DNA of 64,000 nt from Nostoc cf. commune SO-36 (lineage in GTDB: Bacteria; Cyanobacteriota; Cyanobacteriia; Cyanobacteriales; Nostocaceae). The stretch is from contig NZ_AP025732.1 of NCBI RefSeq assembly GCF_023734775.1, positions 5,640,501-5,704,500 on the forward strand, written 5' to 3'. A program made the position numbers and the translations under genes. The stretch's first letter is position 1. Each line of letters starts with the position of its first letter. This document shows, piece after piece, positions 16,613 through 27,769 of this stretch. The notes beneath the pieces were generated by a model. The model saw only the letters and a list, made by a program, of their open reading frames with translations. It was not told where the DNA came from and made no database searches.

Positions 16613-18139
16613 TTATCGACTTTGAACTATGGACTCTTGACTAAAGCTTTCAAGTTCTGGAAGTTCTACTCTGGCAGGCTGCCAACCTCCCACCCAAGCG
16701 AGGCATAATTGACGGAAACGATCGCCCCGCACCTCAAAATTTGGGTATTGGTCGAAACTCGCGCAAGCCGGAGACAGCAACACCACCTGCGCTTGATACT
16801 GCTTGGCTAATTCTGCCGACTTGGAAACTGCCCTTTCCATAGTTTCCACAATATGGTATGTATGATAACCAACCTCTTGGAGACGTTTGGCAAATGCAGG
16901 TGCAGCAGAGCCAATCAATAACACAGCAGCAGTCTTTGTTTGAATTTGTGCTAGCCAGGCAGTATCATCTCCTGCTTTGGCTTCTCCACCAGCAATTAAA
17001 ATCGCTGGACTGTCAACGGATGCTAAACCGACTTCGGCAGCATCGTAGTTGGTGGCTTTGCTATCGTTAATGAAATCAATACCTTCCCAAGTGCAGATAT
17101 GTTCCAAACGATGAGGAACACCGGTAAATTCTCGAATTGCAAGTGCGATCGCATCACGATTAATTCCCGCTAATCTTGCCGTTGCTACTGCCATCAAAAG
17201 ATTTTGCTGGTTATGTTCCCCCACCATCCGCAAAGTAGATACCTTCACAATCGGTTCTGGTGTAGAGGTTGCAGTCAACTTTTCCACAACCCAGCCGTCT
17301 TCGATATAAAAGCCTTTTTCGCTAATCAGGAAATCTTTTCCTTTGACACTTGTCCAATAAGCATCAGGCCAAGCACTTAAACCTAGCTGGCTCAAGTAGG
17401 CATCATCGCCATTGAACACTTGCAATTCGGACTGACGTAATAACTTGGCTTTGATGTTGTAATAGTTCTCTAAAGTCTGATGGCGACTGAGATGATCCGG
17501 TGTGAAAGTCGTCCAAACACCGATACGTGGTGCAAGAGAACTCGAAGATTCTATTTGATAGCTGCTAACTTCCGCAATCACCCAATCAATATGATTTCGG
17601 ATTTTAGATTTTGGATTTTGGATTCGAGTTTCCCCACCTCTTTCCTTATCCCTCTGTCCCCTATCCTCTGTCCCCTCTCCCCTATCAGATAGGGCAACAT
17701 CACAAGCAGCGTAGCCAATATTACCGCAGGCGGGTGCATTTAATTCTGCTGCTTTAAAAATGGCAGCAATTAAAGCTGTGGTAGTAGTTTTGCCGTTAGT
17801 GCCGGTAATTCCTACCCAAGGTAGCCCTTGCAAATTTCGCCAAGCGAGTTCCATTTCCCCAATGGTTTCAATACCTAATTGGCGTGCCTTAATTAATACG
17901 GGAATATCCCAAGGCACGCCAGGACTAACAACTATTAATTGGGGTAAATTATCACCATTCAATTCTAGGGATTGGCCTAGTTTCACGGTTATTTGCTCGG
18001 CAGCGAGTTCTTGTTGTTGTTGTAGGAGGGTTTCGGAGGTGTTGCTATCACTTAGCTCTACCTCCCAACCTTCCCGTTTCAACAATCTCGCCGCAGCAAC
18101 ACCGGACTTTCCCAATCCAATTACAGTAGCTCTAGGCAT
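16613..18139 (-). CDS. murD: MurD, UDP-N-acetylmuramoyl-L-alanine:D-glutamate ligase
   Basis: 508 aa, long for MurD (about 450). The N-terminal Rossmann-like domain ([15 protein letters not shown]), ATP-binding P-loop [15 protein letters not shown], the central [15 protein letters not shown] motif and the C-terminal [19 protein letters not shown] are all present. It adds D-Glu to UDP-MurNAc-L-Ala in the cytoplasm. A roughly 30-residue charged insertion (about residues 150-183, including [20 protein letters not shown]) lies just before [13 protein letters not shown]. Its DNA (17592-17690) consists of the heptamer-type repeats seen in intergenic regions, so it is an in-frame repeat insertion. 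Downstream of glyS on the same strand, 82 bp apart. Confidence 0.95.
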   Translation of the reverse strand: MPRATVIGLGKSGVAAARLLKREGWEVELSDSNTSETLLQQQQELAAEQITVKLGQSLELNGDNLPQLIVVSPGVPWDIPVLIKARQLGIETIGEMELAWRNLQGLPWVGITGTNGKTTTTALIAAIFKAAELNAPACGNIGYAACDVALSDRGEGTEDRGQRDKERGGETRIQNPKSKIRNHIDWVIAEVSSYQIESSSSLAPRIGVWTTFTPDHLSRHQTLENYYNIKAKLLRQSELQVFNGDDAYLSQLGLSAWPDAYWTSVKGKDFLISEKGFYIEDGWVVEKLTATSTPEPIVKVSTLRMVGEHNQQNLLMAVATARLAGINRDAIALAIREFTGVPHRLEHICTWEGIDFINDSKATNYDAAEVGLASVDSPAILIAGGEAKAGDDTAWLAQIQTKTAAVLLIGSAAPAFAKRLQEVGYHTYHIVETMERAVSKSAELAKQYQAQVVLLSPACASFDQYPNFEVRGDRFRQLCLAWVGGWQPARVELPELESFSQESIVQSR

Positions 18140-18221
18140 AGATTGCAGCAGAGTCCCTGGTTAAGCACTCCCTATAGTAGCGTTTCTTGGCAAAAATTAC
18201 ACAACTTTTTGTTGACCTACG

Positions 18222-20375
18222 CTACAGATTTTTGACGATCGCACCAAAATCAGCTAAAACACGGGCATGATTGCGAACTAGTCCCAGTAAATGCAATCGA
18301 TTACGCTTGACTGCTGGATCGGAGTCCATAACTAAAACGCTATCTGGCCCATCAAAGAAGTTACTGACTGCCGGAGCAATTTTTGCTAATGCTGCTACTA
18401 ATAGTTGATAATTTCGCGTCTGTTGTGCTGCTTGAGTTTGCGGCACTGATTCGATTAGGGCATTATACAAAGCTGTCTCAGAGGGTTTTTGGAATAGTTC
18501 TTGACGAACTACAGTTGTTGGTTCTAGCTGTTTTGTATCCAAATCACCTTGGGCAGCTAATCGGGTAGAACGGTTAACGGTTTCGTAGATGTTATCTAAG
18601 GTACTGTCGTTGCGGATTTGTTGTAAGTATAGGGCGCGATCGCGTACATCCAATAAACCTTTTAACGCCCGTTCTGTGTATTCTGGGTCATTTTCTCCCA
18701 AAACTGCATTTACTAGGTCGTAATCAATCTGTTTTTCTTCTTGTAGTAAAGTGCGGATGCGTTGCAAGAAAAATTCTTGTAATGCGGCGGTTAATGATAC
18801 CCCATCTTTGTGATATTTGGCTGCAAAATCTGTCGATATTTGTGCCAATAACTCATCTAAATTTATTGGTAAATTGTAAAACCAAGTAATTTTAACTACA
18901 GCATTAGCAGCACGGCGCAAGGCGAAAGGATCGGAGGAACCAGAGGGAATTAAGCCTAAACCAAAGATACTCACTAAGGTATCTAATCTATCTGCCAAAG
19001 CAACAATTTGACCCGTGAGTGTTTCGGGGAAATTATCACTGGCTCCTGTGGGTAAATAATGTTGATAAATTGCCTTTGCTACTTCTCCATCTTCGCCACT
19101 GGCTAAAGCATATTTTTCTCCCATAATCCCTTGCAATTCGGGAAATTCATACACCATTTGAGTAACCAAGTCTGCTTTACATAATAAAGCGGCACGTTGG
19201 ATTCTTTGGCTTTGATTTTCCGTTAATTTTAATTGGGTGGTTATTCGTTCGGCAATCTTAACTACTCTATCTACCTTGGTACGCACCGAACCCAATTCTT
19301 CTTGGAAAGTGACTTTTTCTAACTGGGGTAAAAAGCTTTCTATTGGCTTAGTTAAATCAGCTTCGTAGAAAAATCTGCCATCAGCTAATCTGGCACGAAT
19401 TACCCTTTCATTCCCGACGGCAATAATATCTGATTTTTTAGGATCACCGTTAGAAATGGTGATGAAGTTGGGCAATAATTCTTGCTCGGAGCTATCTGGT
19501 TTAAAGACAGGGAAATAACGCTGATGAATAACCATAACTTCAGTAATTACCTCAGTTGGTAATTCCAAAAATTCTGGTTCAAATTTACCGACAACTGCGG
19601 AAGGATATTCTACAAGGTTGGTTACTTCCGCTAACAAATCGGGGTAAATTACTGTATACCCGCCTAAATTCTCGGCTACTGTATTTACTTGCTCTTTGAT
19701 TAAATTTGCCCGTTCTTCTGGGTCAACGGTGACATAAGCAGATTTGAGGGTGGTAACATAATCAGTAGCTTGGGCAATTGTCACAGGTTCAGAATGTAAG
19801 ACACGATGACCTTGAGAAATGCGATCGCTCTGAATCGTTTTAGAACCATTTACTAATTCTAGAGGTAGCACCGTTTGATCTAACAAAGCTACCAGCCAGC
19901 GAATCGGTCGAGAAAACCTCGCATCTCCATTTCCCCAACGCATTAACCGTTTACCTTCTAACCCCCAAATCCACTGGGGAATAAGTTCTGTCAAAATTTC
20001 CGCCACCGGACGACCGGAAATTCTTTTTTGTACAAATACAAATTCGCCTTTGTCAGTGGGGCGAACAGACAGCGCATCCAGTTCCACACCTTGCTTTTTG
20101 GCAAAGCCTATCGCTGCTGGTGTCGGCTGACCATTTTTAAAGGCGGCTTGAGCGGGAGGCCCTTTAATTTCTTCTTCTCGGTCTGCTTGCTGGGATGGTA
20201 AACCTGTAATTAATACCGCCAGCCGCCGGGGAGTACCGTATACCTGGACACTTTCACCTTTAAGGCTGTTTGCTTCCAGGCTTTGAGGAATGCGTTCCTG
20301 CCATTGCACTAAAGCATCACTGAGAAAACTTGCAGGTAGTTCTTCTGTACCAACTTCTAATAGAAACCCAGGCAT
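18222..20375 (-). CDS. glyS: Glycyl-tRNA synthetase beta subunit
   Basis: 717 aa, the usual length. The start [18 protein letters not shown] is the family signature. [17 protein letters not shown] and [20 protein letters not shown] are also characteristic. The C-terminal part (about 580-717) is the anticodon-binding-like helical domain ending in [18 protein letters not shown]. It pairs with an alpha subunit (glyQ), which is not in the window, to charge tRNA-Gly. First gene of a likely glyS-murD unit. Confidence 0.96.
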   Translation of the reverse strand: MPGFLLEVGTEELPASFLSDALVQWQERIPQSLEANSLKGESVQVYGTPRRLAVLITGLPSQQADREEEIKGPPAQAAFKNGQPTPAAIGFAKKQGVELDALSVRPTDKGEFVFVQKRISGRPVAEILTELIPQWIWGLEGKRLMRWGNGDARFSRPIRWLVALLDQTVLPLELVNGSKTIQSDRISQGHRVLHSEPVTIAQATDYVTTLKSAYVTVDPEERANLIKEQVNTVAENLGGYTVIYPDLLAEVTNLVEYPSAVVGKFEPEFLELPTEVITEVMVIHQRYFPVFKPDSSEQELLPNFITISNGDPKKSDIIAVGNERVIRARLADGRFFYEADLTKPIESFLPQLEKVTFQEELGSVRTKVDRVVKIAERITTQLKLTENQSQRIQRAALLCKADLVTQMVYEFPELQGIMGEKYALASGEDGEVAKAIYQHYLPTGASDNFPETLTGQIVALADRLDTLVSIFGLGLIPSGSSDPFALRRAANAVVKITWFYNLPINLDELLAQISTDFAAKYHKDGVSLTAALQEFFLQRIRTLLQEEKQIDYDLVNAVLGENDPEYTERALKGLLDVRDRALYLQQIRNDSTLDNIYETVNRSTRLAAQGDLDTKQLEPTTVVRQELFQKPSETALYNALIESVPQTQAAQQTRNYQLLVAALAKIAPAVSNFFDGPDSVLVMDSDPAVKRNRLHLLGLVRNHARVLADFGAIVKNL

Positions 20376-20895
20376 ATAATACTGTTTTCAACTTTGCGTA
20401 GCTCAACTTTATCAGGTATTCTCAGGCGATCGCTCGTGATTTTTAGGTAATTAGTACTGCAACGCAAAAGTCAAAAGTCAATCTTGAACCAGTGCGCCCC
20501 TGCGATACCAACTTGTAACCCTACGAGAAAGCAAGCTACGCTATTAGCATTAAGGCAGGATAACAACTGGATCTCAAAAGTCACGCATAATTGTATTCCG
20601 AGCTTCTTGTGCCATTTCAATTAACCAGACAACAAGTTGCTGAAGCAACTTCTTAAAATTAAGCAGACTCCCGCCACATAATACTAGAGTTTGGATGTTT
20701 TGCGTAAATTTTTAACTTAGATAAACTTAGCATTTTATGCAAAACTTCACAAAAAAAGTGTTTTACTTCACTGATTCATTACATTAGCTACCGTAGTTGT
20801 GTGCGGTATTTACGTGTATATATTTCTAATGTAAGCTTAGTTTTGTTTAATGCATTGATATCTGCATTATTTCAATCAACTTTGGAGCTATGACC
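20376..20895. promoter_or_regulatory. Intergenic region before the PEP-CTERM pair
   Basis: No gene seen. The last 60 bp (TAAGCTTAGTTTTGTTTAATGC... to TTTGGAG) are repeated nearly identically before the second copy at 21491-21550. The duplicated unit therefore includes the leader and Shine-Dalgarno, and probably part of the promoter. Confidence 0.6.
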
Positions 20896-21471
20896 ATGAA
20901 AAACATTTTCAGCAAAATCGGTGCGATCGCAGCAACTACTGTTGCGATCGCAGCTGCTAACAACCCAGCCCAAGCTATTGAATTAAACTTTAACTGGCTA
21001 GGCGATGCTGGTTATTCAGCCACAGGTTCATTTAGCTACGACGAAACTACAGCACCAACAATCATTTCCGAAGCTGGTCGTGGAGCAACCAACTTTTTAC
21101 AATCCTTGAATGTATCCTTCCTAGATCCATCTAAAAATCTTTTAGGAACTTATGACACCGTTGCTGGTGGAGTATCACAGTCTGATTTCTTCGCTTTCAA
21201 CTTTGATACTTCCACTCATACATTGTTTAGCTCCTTTGATATAGCCGGAGGTACGGGTATAATTGGCGAATATTTCTTTCAGGGAACGGTTGACGACTCT
21301 TTGTTCTTACGTCAGGACATCGATCAAGTGTCAGCATTTAGAACATTAGATCAAAATTCTGGTTCTATTCAGGTATCCAAAGTCCCTGAACCTGCTTCTA
21401 TGTTGGGTTTATTGGCATTTGCTGGGTTGGGTGTAGCTTCAACTCTGAAGAAAAAGCAAGCCTCTTGCTAG
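20896..21471 (+). CDS. PEP-CTERM protein, tandem copy 1
   Basis: 191 aa from ATG 20896, which has TTTGGAG eight bases upstream and corresponds to the start of copy 2. An ATG two codons earlier is not conserved in copy 2. The signal peptide MKNIFSKIGAIAATTVAIAA ends near NNPAQA. The mature domain starts IELNFNWLGDAGYSATGSFSYDE. The C terminus is VPEPASMLGLLAFAGLGVAS followed by TLKKKQ, a PEP-CTERM signal. Exported, probably anchored or released after exosortase processing; function otherwise unknown. Differs from copy 2 mainly in residues about 118-150. Confidence 0.88.
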   Translation: MKNIFSKIGAIAATTVAIAAANNPAQAIELNFNWLGDAGYSATGSFSYDETTAPTIISEAGRGATNFLQSLNVSFLDPSKNLLGTYDTVAGGVSQSDFFAFNFDTSTHTLFSSFDIAGGTGIIGEYFFQGTVDDSLFLRQDIDQVSAFRTLDQNSGSIQVSKVPEPASMLGLLAFAGLGVASTLKKKQASC

Positions 21472-21555
21472 AAATTAGAACTTTTCTATCGTAAGCTTAG
21501 TTTTGTTTGATGCATTGATATCTGCATCATTTCAATCAATTTTGGAGTTATAACC

Positions 21556-22131
21556 ATGAAAAACATTTTCACCAAAATCGGTGCGATCGCAGCAACTACT
21601 GTTGCGATCACAGCTGCTAACAACCCAGCGCAAGCTATTGAATTAAACTTTAACTGGCTAGGCGATGCTGGTTATTCAGCCACAGGTTCATTCAGCTACG
21701 ACGAAACTACAGCACCAACAATCATTTCCGAAGCTGGTCGTGGAGCAACCAACTTTTTACAATCCTTGAATGTATCCTTCCTAGATCCATCTAAAAATCT
21801 TTTAGGAACTTATGACACCGTTGCTGGTGGAGTATCACAGTCTGATTTCTTCGCTTTCAACTTTGATACTTCCACTCATACATTGTTTAGCTCCTTGAAT
21901 ATCGGGGGAGGAACGGGTGTAATTGGAGAATACTTCTTTTCTGGAACTGTTGGCGACTCTTTGCGATTACGTCAGGATGTAAATCAACAAGGGACATCAA
22001 TAACACTAGATCAAAACTCTGGCTCTATTCAGGTATCCAAAGTTCCTGAACCTGCTTCTATGTTGGGTTTGCTAGCATTTGCTGCCTTGGGTGTAGGTTC
22101 ATCTTTGAAGAAAAAGCAAGCCTCTTGCTAG
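21556..22131 (+). CDS. PEP-CTERM protein, tandem copy 2
   Basis: 191 aa, same length and domain plan as copy 1. The first 115 residues are almost identical at DNA level, and the divergence is concentrated in one block (GEYFFSGTVGDSLRLRQDVN against GEYFFQGTVDDSLFLRQDID and the following residues). The repeat unit of about 660 bp includes the upstream leader. The PEP-CTERM signal is VPEPASMLGLLAFAALGVGS followed by SLKKKQ. This pattern suggests a recent duplication with local diversification. Confidence 0.88.
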   Translation: MKNIFTKIGAIAATTVAITAANNPAQAIELNFNWLGDAGYSATGSFSYDETTAPTIISEAGRGATNFLQSLNVSFLDPSKNLLGTYDTVAGGVSQSDFFAFNFDTSTHTLFSSLNIGGGTGVIGEYFFSGTVGDSLRLRQDVNQQGTSITLDQNSGSIQVSKVPEPASMLGLLAFAALGVGSSLKKKQASC

Positions 22132-22183
22132 AAATTAGGGCTTTCTAGTTAGAGCTTGCCATATTTACTGAATCTCTATTCTA

Positions 22184-22212
22184 GCCCTACTAGTTCACTA
22201 AACTGGTAGGGC
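22184..22212 (+). terminator. Stem-loop after the PEP-CTERM pair
   Basis: GCCCTACTAGTT/AAACTGGTAGGGC with loop CACT forms a stable hairpin 52 bp after the second stop. The T tract is poor (CATCATT), so termination is likely but not certain. Bases 22213-22687 hold only a doubtful 74-codon frame (22246-22470) and no gene I can support. Confidence 0.55.
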
Positions 22213-22687
22213 CATCATTAAAACTCATTAATTCTCATCAACACTATGTGCCAGTTTAAAGGGCGGAATGCGGGTTATATGCATGAGCTTGAATATGATG
22301 GTAAAATCCCCCATGTTGTAAATTTAGACATTAGTTCCGAAATAACTAGGACAAATATTGTCATAAATAACCAGAAATTAAAAACTATGCCTAGAAGTGG
22401 ATGTTTTCAAAGGACATTTTACTTTCATAGTGAACACAACGAAGAATTTCATTACATAACTAAAAGCTAATGTTTTCGTTGTAATTTATACAAGTCGAAA
22501 GAAGAAAATTATACCCCCCTGGAATTTTTAAAACAACCTCTAAAAAATTCATCAACGATGTTTAACGCATTGTTAATGAAGCAAAATTAAAAATTCAAAT
22601 AAGTAATAAATAGTAGCAGCCCGTACTGACTATGAAGGAATAAATCCGATTATCTCAGGCTGTCTTTAAAAAATTCACAAATAGCTC

Positions 22688-23977
22688 ATGCACATTCTGA
22701 TTTATTCCTATAACTATCATCCAGAGCCGATTGGTATTGCTCCGTTAATGACTGAATTAGCAGAAGGACTAGCAAAGCGAGGTCACGAAGTGCGGGTGGT
22801 TACGGGAATGCCCAACTATCCTCAGCGCGAAATTTACGATGAATATCGGGGTAAGTGGTATATTACTGAACAAATAAATGGTGTCATAATTCAACGAAGT
22901 TACTTACGAATTAAGTCTAAACCTAATCTCCTAGATCGCTTGTTGCTGGAGTTGAGCTTTGTTTTTACGAGTTTACCTCAAGCTTTTAAAGGCAGACGCC
23001 CAGATGTGATTATTTTAACAATACCGCCTCTTTTCGGTACTTTACCAGTAACAATATTTGCTTGGTTATACAACTGCCCAGTAGTTCTAAATGTGCAAGA
23101 TATTCTACCAGATGCTGCGGTACGTATCGGGCTATTGAAGAACAAGTGGATGATCCGAACTCTTGCAAGTCTGGAGAAATTTGCATATCAGTCCGCACAC
23201 ACTATTAGTGTCATTGCCGATGCTTTTCGTGAGAATTTAGTGAATAAAGGAGTACCTGTTAATAAAATTGTTTGTATTCCCAATTGGGTAAATGTAAATT
23301 TCATCCGCCCTTTACAGAAAGAGAATAACTCGTGGATATCTAGCCATCAACTGAATGGGAAATTTGTAGTACTTTATTCGGGAAACATTGCTTTAACGCA
23401 AGGTTTAGAAACGGTAATAAAAGCAGCCGTTTGCTTACGTCATATCAAGGAGATTGTCTTTGTCATCGTTGGCGAATCAATAGCATTGCAAAGATTGCAG
23501 GAATATTGTCTCTTAAATGGAGCAGATAATGTTTTGCTGCTACCGTTACAGCCGCGAGAAAAACTACCCGAAATGCTGGCAGCATCTGATGTGGGGCTAA
23601 TTGTGCAAAAGCGCAATGTGATTTCGTTCAATATGCCTTCAAAAATACCACTGCTGTTGGCGAGTGGTCGCCCGATTGTGGGTTCAGTTCCCGCCACTGG
23701 TACAGCTGCTAAAGCAATCCAACTTAGTGGTGGTGGGATAATTGTTGAGCCAGAATCACCTGATGCAATAGCCGCTGCGGTACATGATTTATATGCTAAT
23801 CCTGCTCTAAGTGCGATGCTAGGTAACAAAGGAAGACAGTTTGCCGAAGAAAACTACTCTTTGGAGCAAGCACTTGATCGTTATGAAGGGTTGCTTTCTT
23901 GTGTTGTTGCTAACCGAAAATCATCTGTAGGAATTTTACCAAAATTAGATTCTAAAAAATCAGTTGTGGATGGTTGA
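22688..23977 (+). CDS. WcaI-family glycosyltransferase (GT4 type)
   Basis: 429 aa. The N-terminal GT-B domain starts MHILIYSYNYHPEPIGIAPL, with TELAEGLAKRGHEVRVVTGMPNYP, the signature of colanic-acid WcaI-like transferases. The C-terminal domain carries VVLYSGNIALTQGLETVI and the nucleotide-sugar-binding region LLASGRPIVGSVPATGTAAKAI...GGGIIVEPESPDAIA. Likely adds a sugar during exopolysaccharide or heterocyst-envelope polysaccharide synthesis at the cytoplasmic membrane face. It stands alone; no other polysaccharide genes adjoin. The acceptor is unknown. Confidence 0.88.
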   Translation: MHILIYSYNYHPEPIGIAPLMTELAEGLAKRGHEVRVVTGMPNYPQREIYDEYRGKWYITEQINGVIIQRSYLRIKSKPNLLDRLLLELSFVFTSLPQAFKGRRPDVIILTIPPLFGTLPVTIFAWLYNCPVVLNVQDILPDAAVRIGLLKNKWMIRTLASLEKFAYQSAHTISVIADAFRENLVNKGVPVNKIVCIPNWVNVNFIRPLQKENNSWISSHQLNGKFVVLYSGNIALTQGLETVIKAAVCLRHIKEIVFVIVGESIALQRLQEYCLLNGADNVLLLPLQPREKLPEMLAASDVGLIVQKRNVISFNMPSKIPLLLASGRPIVGSVPATGTAAKAIQLSGGGIIVEPESPDAIAAAVHDLYANPALSAMLGNKGRQFAEENYSLEQALDRYEGLLSCVVANRKSSVGILPKLDSKKSVVDG

Positions 23978-24762
23978 AGGGCATGGGACACTTGTACTTG
24001 GCTATGCAGTTATTGGAAGCTAATGAGATGTTCACAATACTTTTCGGTTAAGGGGAAAAGGGAAAGAATAAACCTTTCACCTTTCACTTTTCCCCTAAAC
24101 CAAATTCCTCTTTTGAACTGCAAAAACCGACAAGTATGGCGAAAAGGCGTTTTGAAAGGGAATTTTGCTCTCTATAGTTAGCACAGCGAAGCATCTCAGT
24201 ATATAGTGAAAACCTTGATTTGGTGTTATACTTAACCCAATAGAGACGGCAGAATTATACCCTTTAGAGAGAGAAATTTAAAACATCCTCTGAGACGTTC
24301 TCTATGTTCAAAATAGACACCGAGCGAGAATAGCTCACAAAGAGGTGATAAAAATCTCTTTCCCCATCAAGAGTCAACCGTTAAATATTTTCTATAGTTA
24401 AGACTTAGGCGCTGGCAAAAAAACAAATATCAAGGGTATGTTTTTGGTATCCAATAGCCAGACTTTTTAATCATCTTTGTTCAGCGATTTCTATTGAAAC
24501 AAAAATGATTAAAAAGCATGAAATCACAGATTCTCATGAATGCACTCCTGAAATTGTCCAGTGCTTAAGACTTAGATAGTTTGAGATAGTTAAACAAGTG
24601 ATAGGTAAAATCCTTGGAATTAGGGTGAATTTCCGATAATTTACTTATCCTCAAATGTGACATATAAAGTATGCAGATTCCGGTGAATTTGTGTGTCTGA
24701 AAGCACAAATTAAAATTGACAACTGAATTTACTGAAAAAATAGATTGAGGTAGGCAAAAGTT
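23978..24762. other. Intergenic region before the RTX gene
   Basis: No gene seen. A repeat near 24048-24098 (TTAAGGGGAAAAGGGAAAG... against ...CTTTTCCCCTAA) forms a loose inverted pair. AAAACATCCTCTGAG near 24284 resembles the end of the MITE-like element at 8139-8345. Confidence 0.5.
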
Positions 24763-27696
24763 ATGGCAAATGTCATTGGAACCAACAGTAATGATACTTT
24801 AGTAGGCAGCAACGATTACAACGACACGATTAACGGTAAAGCAGGCAACGATACCATCACACCTAACGGGAACGGCGACACGGTTACTGGTGGAGGCGGC
24901 AAAGATGAATTTGTTTACAGTTTAAACAACGACTCATCCAATGAGCGCTATACCATCACTGATTTCAGTGGCGTAGGTAAAGGAACAAATCCGACAGCAG
25001 AAGTCATTGCCGAAGTGGATACGATAAAATTCAAAGGTGATATTTTAACTGCCCGAAATCTGCTACTGGCTCAGAATGGCGACGATCTGGAAATCACTTT
25101 TGAAGGGCAGTCAGATAACAATAAAGTCATCTTGCAAAACTTTGCCCTGGAAAACCTGGATAACCTCAGCAAAACTACAGGAGCCACTGTAGACTTGGGT
25201 AACATCCTGTTTGATGGGCAAACTAGCATCACCGATAGCTTTGATGTCTTCAATGGCAACTCTAGCCAAAGCACTATCTTCAACAAAAACACAGTCACCT
25301 TCCTTAACGACCTCTCCAATAACGTTAACGGCTTTGACAACTCAGATGATGTCATCAATGGTCAGGGGGGTGATGATGTCATTAACGGCTTAAGTGGCAA
25401 CGACATACTGAGGGGTGGTGCAGGTAATGATACCCTTAATGGTGGTGCAGGTGACGATAGCCTCACAGGTGGTAATGGCAATGATATCCTCACAGGTGGC
25501 GGTGGCAAGGATATGCTCAGGGGTGGTGCAGGCAATAATACTCTCAACGGTGGTGCCGATAACGATACCTTAAATGTTGATTCTTTAATAGGCGATAATC
25601 TGCTCTCTGGGGGCGATGGCAATGATTCTCTTTTTGCCTTAGGCTATCAGTACTACCAAAGCTACGGGTCACAAGAAGAAGAAGGAGACCTTCGCTACTT
25701 AGGCAATAATACGCTCAACGGTGATGCAGGTAACGATACCTTGAATGTTACCGGTTCATTCGGCGATAACCTGCTCTCTGGGGGCGATGGCAATGATTCT
25801 CTCTCAGTCTCTGGCTATCAGCAAGGAAGTAGCGACCCGTACAGCGGCACCTCCGTCTTCGACTCTCGATCCTTTGGCAATAATACTCTCAACGGTGGTG
25901 GTGGTGACGATACCTTGGATGCTAGCGGTTCATTCGGCGATAACCTGCTCTCTGGGGGTGACGGCAATGATTCTCTCTCCGTTTCTGGCTTAGATTATAG
26001 AGGTAGTGACACCGGCTATTTGAGTAGTTCGTCTGGCAATAACACCCTTAACGGTGGCGCTGGTAATGATACCTTGGATGCTAGCGGTTCATTAGGCGAT
26101 AATGTACTCTCTGGGGGCGATGGCAATGATACCTTCTACCTAGGCTTATCAGATGGATATAGTAATTTACCCTCTGATTTAGTGACACAAACGGTAGACG
26201 GGGGTAAGGGTGAGGATGTGTTGTCCGTCTATTTTAACTATGATTTTACCGGAGCAATTACAACGACATTCGATGCCGCTACTAGCATTGGCTCAATTAC
26301 GGGAGACAAGAGTCGGGTTAACTACAAGAATATCGAACGATTAAATATCTCAGGTACAGGGTACGATGACAATATTGTGGGGAGCGATGGCAACGATACG
26401 CTCTCCACAGGCAATGCTGGCAATGATACGGTAGATGGGGGCAAGGGAGACGATGTATTGTCCGTCGGTTTTAGCTATAGTGGCACTGGGGGAATCACAA
26501 CGACATTCGATGCCACTACTAAGATTACCTCAATTAAGGCAGGCACGGAGCAGGTTAGCTACAAGAATATCGAACAATTAAATATCTCAGGTACAAGGTA
26601 CGATGACAATATTGTGGGGAGCGATGGCAACGATACGCTCTTCCCGGGCATTGGTGGCAAGGATACGGTAGATGGGGGTAAGGGAGACGATGTATTGTCC
26701 GTCGGTTTTGGCGATAGTGCCACCGGAGGAATCACAACGACATTCGATGCCATCACTAGCATTACCTTAATTACAGCAGGCAAGAGTCGGTTTAACTACA
26801 AGAATATCGAACGATTAAATATCTCAGGTACAGGGTACGATGACAATATTGTGGGGGGCGATGGCGACGATACGCTCTCCACGAACAATGGTGGCAAGGA
26901 TACGGTAGATGGAGGTAAGGGAGACGATGTATTGTCCGTCAGGTTTGGCTATGGTGCCACCAGAGGAATCACAACGACATTCGATGCCATCACTAGCATT
27001 ACCTCAATTACGGCAGGCAAGAGTCGGGTTAACTACAAGAATATCGAACGATTAAATATCTCAGGTACAAGGTACGATGACAACATTGTAGGGAGTGATG
27101 GTAACGATACACTGTCCACGGGCAGTGGTGACGATGATAATAGGGTAAATGGGGGCAATGATACGGTAGATGGGGGCAAGGGTGACGATTTGTTATCCGT
27201 TGATTACACCTATGCTAACAGCAGGATGACAACGACATTTAATGCTACTAATAACATTGGCTCAATTGCGGCAGGTACGGATCAAATTAGCTACAAGAAT
27301 ATTGAACGATTAAGTATCTTAGGCACACAGTACGATGACTACATTGTAGGGAGCAATGGCAATGATAACCTCTATGGAAACAATGGTACTGATACCTTTG
27401 CCTTCTATACTTACAATCAAGGACTTGATACTATTTATGATTTCGACGCTACTAATGAACTCATTCAAGTATCATCTGCTGGTTTTGATTATGGGTTATC
27501 AATAGGTTCGCTCTCAGCTAGCCAGTTTATAATCGGAACATCTGCAATGACAAGTAATCAACGATTTATCTATGACAATACTACAGGTGCATTGTACTTT
27601 GACCAAGATGGCAATGCGGGTGCATTTGCTCAGGTACAATTTGCACAACTATCAAATGGATTGTCACTAACCGAAAACAATTTTGTGGTTGTTTAA
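24763..27696 (+). CDS. RTX-type (hemolysin-type calcium-binding repeat) secreted protein
   Basis: 977 aa, no signal peptide. Glycine/aspartate nonapeptides (GGAGNDTLNG, GGNGNDILTG) start at about residue 200. A central set of GDNLLSGGDGNDSLSVSG modules follows. Five roughly 85-residue repeats (about 480-890) then carry TVDGGKGDDVLSV, ITTTFDA, YKNIERLNISGT and YDDNIVGSDGNDTL. The C terminus (FIYDNTTGALYFDQDGN...TENNFVVV) matches the end of type I-secreted cyanobacterial RTX proteins, where the export signal lies. Calcium probably orders the repeats outside the cell. No enzymatic domain or type I secretion genes adjoin. DNA repeats make assembly errors possible. Confidence 0.9.
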   Translation: MANVIGTNSNDTLVGSNDYNDTINGKAGNDTITPNGNGDTVTGGGGKDEFVYSLNNDSSNERYTITDFSGVGKGTNPTAEVIAEVDTIKFKGDILTARNLLLAQNGDDLEITFEGQSDNNKVILQNFALENLDNLSKTTGATVDLGNILFDGQTSITDSFDVFNGNSSQSTIFNKNTVTFLNDLSNNVNGFDNSDDVINGQGGDDVINGLSGNDILRGGAGNDTLNGGAGDDSLTGGNGNDILTGGGGKDMLRGGAGNNTLNGGADNDTLNVDSLIGDNLLSGGDGNDSLFALGYQYYQSYGSQEEEGDLRYLGNNTLNGDAGNDTLNVTGSFGDNLLSGGDGNDSLSVSGYQQGSSDPYSGTSVFDSRSFGNNTLNGGGGDDTLDASGSFGDNLLSGGDGNDSLSVSGLDYRGSDTGYLSSSSGNNTLNGGAGNDTLDASGSLGDNVLSGGDGNDTFYLGLSDGYSNLPSDLVTQTVDGGKGEDVLSVYFNYDFTGAITTTFDAATSIGSITGDKSRVNYKNIERLNISGTGYDDNIVGSDGNDTLSTGNAGNDTVDGGKGDDVLSVGFSYSGTGGITTTFDATTKITSIKAGTEQVSYKNIEQLNISGTRYDDNIVGSDGNDTLFPGIGGKDTVDGGKGDDVLSVGFGDSATGGITTTFDAITSITLITAGKSRFNYKNIERLNISGTGYDDNIVGGDGDDTLSTNNGGKDTVDGGKGDDVLSVRFGYGATRGITTTFDAITSITSITAGKSRVNYKNIERLNISGTRYDDNIVGSDGNDTLSTGSGDDDNRVNGGNDTVDGGKGDDLLSVDYTYANSRMTTTFNATNNIGSIAAGTDQISYKNIERLSILGTQYDDYIVGSNGNDNLYGNNGTDTFAFYTYNQGLDTIYDFDATNELIQVSSAGFDYGLSIGSLSASQFIIGTSAMTSNQRFIYDNTTGALYFDQDGNAGAFAQVQFAQLSNGLSLTENNFVVV

Positions 27697-27735
27697 TCTT
27701 GACTAGCGCTGTGCGATCGCTAAACAGTACAGTTG

Positions 27736-27769
27736 GCGAGGTGCTAAAAATAGCACCTCGCATTTTATT
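27736..27769 (+). terminator. Terminator of the RTX gene
   Basis: Perfect stem GCGAGGTGCTA/TAGCACCTCGC, loop AAAA, followed by ATTTTATT, 40 bp after the stop codon. Confidence 0.85.

Noticed and set aside
22246..22470. Plus-strand 74-codon frame
   Set aside because: No recognisable features, no ribosome site and a position after a stem-loop; kept out for lack of support.
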